Assembly (NCBI GenBank): GCA_027627225.1 | Contig: CM051029.1 | Location: forward strand, 19,206,656-19,270,655 | Length of the DNA: 64,000 nt | Reading direction: 5' to 3' | Origin: Congeria kusceri | Lineage: Eukaryota > Mollusca > Bivalvia > Myida > Dreissenidae | In this document: piece after piece, positions 58,787-64,000 of the stretch | Layout of the letters: every line of letters starts with the position of its first letter | Numbering within the stretch: the first letter of the stretch is position 1 | Notes under the pieces: model-generated | Told to the model about the DNA's origin: nothing | Database searches by the model: none | Seen by the model: only the letters and a program-made list of their open reading frames with translations | Position numbers and translations under genes: made by a program

Positions 58787-61700
58787 AGCCCTTAGCAGAC
58801 TTCAATTGTGCATGATAGCACTTAACAAACAAAAATGTTATTGCTTGGTCAATGCGTGGCTGCATTTCTGAGAGAGCCAGATTAAGGAATTTCGTGTCAC
58901 CGTACGAAAATACCATGGGTGTCGCACGGCAAAGCACAGACATGTCACCATGTGTGCCTACCACCCCTCCAACAGCGCAACAATGTGGTGTTGGAAGGAT
59001 TCCCAGCTAGTGCCGAAAGTATTTCACAACGATCGCGGGGAAGGGCTGCTTTATAACGCCTCATTTCGTATTGGCTTGCAGCCTCGCCCTACGTTGTTAC
59101 ACAGCTAGCTGAGCAGGACTCCCTCTGACTATCAATCTCAGCGGTCAAAATTTTGAAAAGCGTCTGCTTGCAAAATGTTTCATGTTAAGTATCTTGTGCC
59201 AAAGTAGAGACAGAAATCTAAACCTATGCAAGCCTAAGTTTGCTGGAACATTTCATTGACAATTGAATATTGAGTAATAACGGCATTCTGCTGATTTGAA
59301 CTTCTTTGTCATGGTTTTACTGTTCATAAACCATTGAGTTGTTGATTTGCAAATACGTTTGTAGCATAGCGAAACATTTTAAGATTGAGTACAACACAAC
59401 AGTTGAATGCTTGGCCGCAGGCAAACATCATAAGCTGTACTAGTTGTGATAGTTTGATGAGAAACCAATGCTTGTCAATATCCAATGCAATGTGAATGCA
59501 ATTGAATGTTTAACACAACATTTGAGTCGTACAATTTCGGTATGTGTAGCTAGCTATACGGCGAGTCATGAAAATCGGTAAAACTGCTTCATATAGTTTC
59601 TTTTCATCGTTTCACTTGCGCAATTTCAAGCCTTGATACGTTTAACATTTTATGTTGATATTTCTCATTGCAAGACAAGATATACCTATGATGAGCCGTA
59701 GTGCTTGTAAATCTCAACGCAAGAAGTACCTAAAACGCAATGAGTGTTAAAGCTTCATCGAAGCGCACAAGTTAATGGCCATAATCTGTAAAACTGCAGT
59801 ATATAGTGTTTTTTTTCACCTCAACTCAAACGTAAATTTCTATGCTATGCTCTTGTCTGAGCACAAGAGAAGTCGTCTTCCCACCCAGCCCTTAGCAGAC
59901 TTCAATTGTGCATGATAGCACTTAACAAACAAAAATGTTATTGCTTGGTCAATGCGTGGCTGCATTTCTGAGAGAGCCAGATTAAGGAATTTCGTGTCAC
60001 CGTACGAAAATACCATGGGTGTCGCACGGCAAAGCACAGACATGTCACCATGTGTGCCTACCACCCTTCCAACAGCGCAACAATGTGGTGTTGGAAGGAT
60101 TCCCAGCTAGTGCCGAAAGTATTTCACAACGATCGCGGGGAAGGGCTGCTTTATAACGCCTCATTTCGTATTGGCTTGCAGCCTCGCCCTACGTTGTTAC
60201 ACAGCTAGCTGAGCAGGACTCCCTCTGACTATCAATCTCAGCGGTCAAAATTTTGAAAAGCGTCTGCTTGCAAAATGTTTCATGTTAAGTATCTTGTGCC
60301 AAAGTAGAGACAGAAATCTAAACCTATGCAAGCCTAAGTTTGCTGGAACATTTCATTGACAATTGAATATTGAGTAATAACGGCATTCTGCTGATTTGAA
60401 CTTCTTTGTCATGGTTTTACTGTTCATAAACCATTGAGTTGTTGATTTGCAAATACGTTTGTAGCATAGCGAAACATTTTAAGATTGAGTACAACACAAC
60501 AGTTGAATGCTTGGCCGCAGGCAAACATCATAAGCTGTACTAGTTGTGATAGTTTGATGAGAAACCAATGCTTGTCAATATCCAATGCAATGTGAATGCA
60601 ATTGAATGTTTAACACAACATTTGAGTCGTACAATTTCGGTATGTGTAGCTAGCTATACGGCGAGTCATGAAAATCGGTAAAACTGCTTCATATAGTTTC
60701 TTTTCATCGTTTCACTTGCGCAATTTCAAGCCTTGATACGTTTAACATTTTATGTTGATATTTCTCATTGCAAGACAAGATATACCTATGATGAGCCGTA
60801 GTGCTTGTAAATCTCAACGCAAGAAGTACCTAAAACGCAATGAGTGTTAAAGCTTCATCGAAGCGCACAAGTTAATGGCCATAATCTGTAAAACTGCAGT
60901 ATATAGTGTTTTTTTTCACCTCAACTCAAACGTAAATTTCTATGCTATGCTCTTGTCTGAGCACAAGAGAAGTCGTCTTCCCACCCAGCCCTTAGCAGAC
61001 TTCAATTGTGCATGATAGCACTTAACAAACAAAAATGTTATTGCTTGGTCAATGCGTGGCTGCATTTCTGAGAGAGCCAGATTAAGGAATTTCGTGTCAC
61101 CGTACGAAAATACCATGGGTGTCGCACGGCAAAGCACAGACATGTCACCATGTGTGCCTACCACCCCTCCAACAGCGCAACAATGTGGTGTTGGAAGGAT
61201 TCCCAGCTAGTGCCGAAAGTATTTCACAACGATCGCGGGGAAGGGCTGCTTTATAACGCCTCATTTCGTATTGGCTTGCAGCCTCGCCCTACGTTGTTAC
61301 ACAGCTAGCTGAGCAGGACTCCCTCTGACTATCAATCTCAGCGGTCAAAATTTTGAAAAGCGTCTGCTTGCAAAATGTTTCATGTTAAGTATCTTGTGCC
61401 AAAGTAGAGACAGAAATCTAAACCTATGCAAGCCTAAGTTTGCTGGAACATTTCATTGACAATTGAATATTGAGTAATAACGGCATTCTGCTGATTTGAA
61501 CTTCTTTGTCATGGTTTTACTGTTCATAAACCATTGAGTTGTTGATTTGCAAATACGTTTGTAGCATAGCGAAACATTTTAAGATTGAGTACAACACAAC
61601 AGTTGAATGCTTGGCCGCAGGCAAACATCATAAGCTGTACTAGTTGTGATAGTTTGATGAGAAACCAATGCTTGTCAATATCCAATGCAATGTGAATGCA

Positions 61701-62124
61701 ATTGAATGTTTAACACAACATTTGAGTCGTACAATTTCGGTATGTGTAGCTAGCTATACGGCGAGTCATGAAAATCGGTAAAACTGCTTCATATAGTTTC
61801 TTTTCATCGTTTCACTTGCGCAATTTCAAGCCTTGATACGCTTAACATTTTATGTCGATATTTCTCATTACAAGACGAGATATACCTATGACGAGCCGTT
61901 GTACAAAATGTGTATGTATTCAGAAGCTAGTAACTGCTATCAGTTTACAAGCATCTGCTTGTTAATCTAAACGCAAGAAGTACATAAAATGCAATGAGTG
62001 TCAACTCTTCATCGAAGCGCACTAGCTAATGGCCATATGGCGAAATTCATTCAATTCGGTGAAACTGCTGTATATAGTTTTTTTTCATCATATCACATCA
62101 ACTCAAAAGTCAATTTCTATGCTC

Positions 62125-62199
62125 GGGTGTCACTCGGCGTTTACACGGACTTGTGACCGTTCCTCTTGTCTATGCACAAGAGAAGTCGCCTTCCCACCC
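62125..62199. ncRNA. Folded motif, copy 3
   Basis: Nearly the same as copy 2 (outer GGGTG/CACCC, inner GGCG/CGCC, arm CTCTTGT/ACAAGAG), with changes only in loops (CTGAGC to CTATGC; TTTTC to TTTAC). In the units near 59850 and 60950 the 5' half is deleted and the remaining inner-stem strand has mutated (CGCC to CGTC). Confidence 0.42.
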
Positions 62200-62215
62200 A
62201 GCCCTTAGTAGACTT

Positions 62216-62870
62216 TCATGCAGTCATCAACTGGCCAGTAGCCCTAACAGTGCCATCGCGTCCTCGGACTCGCCGAAGCATCGACCCAACGTCAGTTCTA
62301 GAGCTTAGCGGGCAAAAATGAGTGTCCCTCGCAATAGACTGAGGAGCCTTGCCAGAGTCTACGACAGCACGGTTAGAACATCTTAGCATCGAAAACCGAG
62401 GCGTTTCCCCCCAAGTGCTATCAGTGCGCTTCACACTTGTGGAGTCGGTCTAACGACACCTACATACCTCGGCCGCCCAAACTCAGCTAATTGACTGCTA
62501 CTGTTGTCTTTCTGCATGCCAAATAGTAGTACTGCTTACCAATAGCAGTGTAAAGACAACACTTACATTGAGCTAAACCGGTGGTAATCAAATATGAATA
62601 GTGACTCGCCTAGGCACTGTCGACCCTACGCTTGTTCGCCTGCTCTGCAAACAAGGGAGCCTTGCCACCACCCATAAGTGATTCTCAGTCGATCGAGATC
62701 AATGCGTTTTTTTTTGGTTAAGTCTCTTGAGCCAAAGTAGAGACGTACATCTTAAGAATGTTGATAGTTGAAATATGCATGCATACAAACATATACATCA
62801 ATATTGCTGGCCAGCACAACAAAACAAGAAACAAATATATACAAAGTGAAACTTCAGCATTATCAGCGGG
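62216..62870. other. GC-richer spacer, no recognised gene
   Basis: The part at 62216-62500 is GC-richer than its surroundings and holds a 72-codon minus-strand frame with soluble composition (for example RVRGRDGTVRATGQ). I do not recognise it and see no splice sites that tie it to the gene on its right. Confidence 0.35.
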
Positions 62871-62880
62871 AGAAATCTCC

Positions 62881-62886
62881 TTTATT
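62881..62886 (-). promoter_or_regulatory. Polyadenylation signal for the minus-strand gene at the right edge
   Basis: AATAAA on the minus strand (TTTATT on +), about 240 bp after the predicted stop at 63123. This is a normal distance for a short 3' UTR. Confidence 0.4.
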
Positions 62887-63122
62887 TTTGACATAACAAC
62901 ATACACAATGTTAAAACATATAACACTGTCAACAGTTCGTTTCAGTTCACTATGTTCGTTTCAGTTCACAATTTTCACTATTTTCACAATGTTCACATTT
63001 TTCGGTCGACAGACCTTCGCAAAGTTACATGGATTGCACTGCTTCCCATGCAAGGGAAAATGTTCATGTGTTTAGAGTTTTGTCGCAGCTCTACTCAGGA
63101 TATGATCCAGTCTCTCCACACC

Positions 63123-63956
63123 TCACGCCTGTATTGACTGCTCGGTATCCGTATCAAGACTGGCGAAGTGGCACTGAAAAAAGAGAGCAAATATAGAGTT
63201 TGTTACAATGCATTATCAAACAGTGAACAGTAAAAGTAAACTGAACTGCCTGAAATGAAAATAAACCACGCATGTGTATAATAGTCAAAGAAAACAATCA
63301 ACACATAACAGTAACAAAATCTCAATCCATTGTTCAAATGATACTTACTTGTTTGTATAGTTGATTCTGCGAAGGCTTCTTGCTGTCACTGCTAGTCTGT
63401 AGTAGAGCTGAAATGAAATAGAAAGCATGATGAGAAACTTTCAATATGTGTGTACGAGTTTTTGTTTATGTAACAGTTAACAGTAAACAGTGAACAATTC
63501 TACTTACCTTCTTCACTGAAATGCAAAAGTCATGTTCATAGCAATGATAGCATGTTAACACAATGAACACATAACAGTAAAAAAAATCTCAATCCATTGT
63601 TCAACTGATACTTACTTGTTTGTATAGTTGATTCTGCGAAGGCTCCTTGCTGTCACTGCTAGTCTAGTAGTAGACCTGAAATGAAATAGAAAGCATGATG
63701 AGAAACTTTCAATATGTTTGTACGACTTTTTGTTTATGAACACAATGTTGAATTGTAACAGTTAACAGTAAACAGTGAACAATTCTACTTACCTTCTTCA
63801 CTGAAATGCAAAAGTTAAGTTCATAGCAATGATAGCATATTAACACACAATGAACACAACTCAAAACTGTGAGTAAAAGAAACTTAGTACTTACATTGTA
63901 TTGTGGATCCAATCCTGCTGCTGGAAATCTCCACTTTTCTTCACTCCAAACCCGAG
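63123..63956 (-). CDS. 3' end of an unrecognised multi-exon gene with an 8-nt microexon
   Basis: Predicted exons in transcript order: 63895-63956 (62 nt), microexon 63793-63800 or 63508-63515 (8 nt, TGAAGAAG), 63349-63407 (59 nt) and 63123-63173 (51 nt with TGA). They sum to 180 nt and read LGFGVKKSGDFQQQDWIHNT, then IEEALLQTSSDSKKPSQNQL, then YKQCHFASLDTDTEQSIQA and stop. All borders have clean sites: three of the donors are GTAAGT, and acceptors are TTTCAG-like. The Ser/Gln/Lys-rich tail is soluble. The gene continues beyond 64000. The family is unknown to me. Confidence 0.5.
63349..63800 (-). repeat. Tandem duplication of a microexon-exon pair
   Basis: The microexon and 59/60-nt exon occur twice (63508-63515 with 63349-63407; 63793-63800 with 63616-63675), with introns between, in about 270-285-bp units. 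The upstream copy of the larger exon has one extra base and so a stop (TAG) when joined after the microexon. It may be skipped, be an alternative exon, or be dead. Confidence 0.75.
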
Positions 63957-64000
63957 CTGAAATTATGCATGCACGTTCCTAATAGTCAACACAATTGTGA

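Larger units (their letters stand above)
58010..62215. repeat. Tandem array of 1.1-kb units
   Basis: The landmark CACTTGCGCAATTTCAAGCC occurs at 58460, 59613, 60713 and 61813. The two central periods are exactly 1100 bp; the first is 1153 bp, through a 53-bp difference in the folded motif. The two 1100-bp copies are almost identical. The last unit diverges from about 61.85 kb. Units include a locally GC-richer part with GATCGCGGGG and CTTTATAACGCC. A 74-90 codon minus-strand frame recurs only because the DNA recurs; I do not call it a gene. Confidence 0.85.

Noticed and set aside
58692..61164. A 74-90 residue minus-strand frame present three times
   Set aside because: It repeats only because the 1.1-kb DNA repeats, has no family motif, and its end changes when the 53-bp segment is missing.
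58010..62215. 1.1-kb array as 5S rRNA, snRNA or histone cluster
   Set aside because: I compared it by eye with 5S, U1, U2, U6 and histone signatures and found none.
62216..62434. 72-codon minus-strand frame in GC-richer DNA
   Set aside because: Possibly a real fragment, but there is no recognised family, no start context and no splice link; left as a note only.

Overview
The window is AT-rich animal genomic DNA: multi-exon genes with GT-AG introns, many short palindromic transposons, satellites and LINEs. A bivalve mollusc is the best guess. The reasons are an NLR-like gene with a DZIP3/HEPN-like head, HSPA12-type Hsp70 pieces, TRIM-like coiled-coil pieces, and a 23.3 kb inverted-repeat element of a type I associate with bivalve genomes. 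A dreissenid-like mussel is possible, but no species can be proved from the sequence alone.

Layout. (1) 2.9-12.0 kb, + strand: the only large gene that looks intact. Five exons join in one frame to a 1601-residue protein: Cys-rich HEPN/DZIP3-like head, 23 perfect-length 11-residue repeats, NACHT ATPase, leucine-rich repeats. (2) 12-18.85 kb: no convincing gene; strong palindromes, then two abutting satellites (52-bp and 56-bp periods). (3) 18.85-22.3 kb, - strand: an HSPA12-like pseudogene covering nearly the whole family length, with two nonsense codons, frameshifts and a fivefold in-frame 66-bp duplication inside the ATPase domain. (4) 24.7-31.2 kb, - strand: one LINE inserted inside another, with a clear 8-bp target-site duplication and the host frame restored exactly around it. 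(5) 34-56 kb: four copies of a 4.5-7.5 kb unit in order A1-B1-A2-B2. Each carries a decayed TRIM-like coiled-coil exon set (+) and, tail to tail, an HSPA12 remnant (-) in which the start of the protein is fused directly to its C-terminus. Presence or absence of small transposons among the copies lets their history be read. (6) 57.9-62.2 kb: a tandem array of 1.1-kb units carrying a folded, tRNA-like motif with apparent compensatory base changes. (7) 63.1-64.0 kb, - strand: the 3' end of a multi-exon gene with a duplicated 8-nt microexon, continuing beyond the right edge.

Functional theme. NACHT-LRR, TRIM and HSPA12 families are all expanded and immune-associated in bivalves (established at family level). 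The window looks like a birth-and-death neighbourhood for such genes, with one candidate live receptor, many dead copies and heavy transposon traffic. No bacterial, CRISPR, rRNA or plasmid-like feature was seen.
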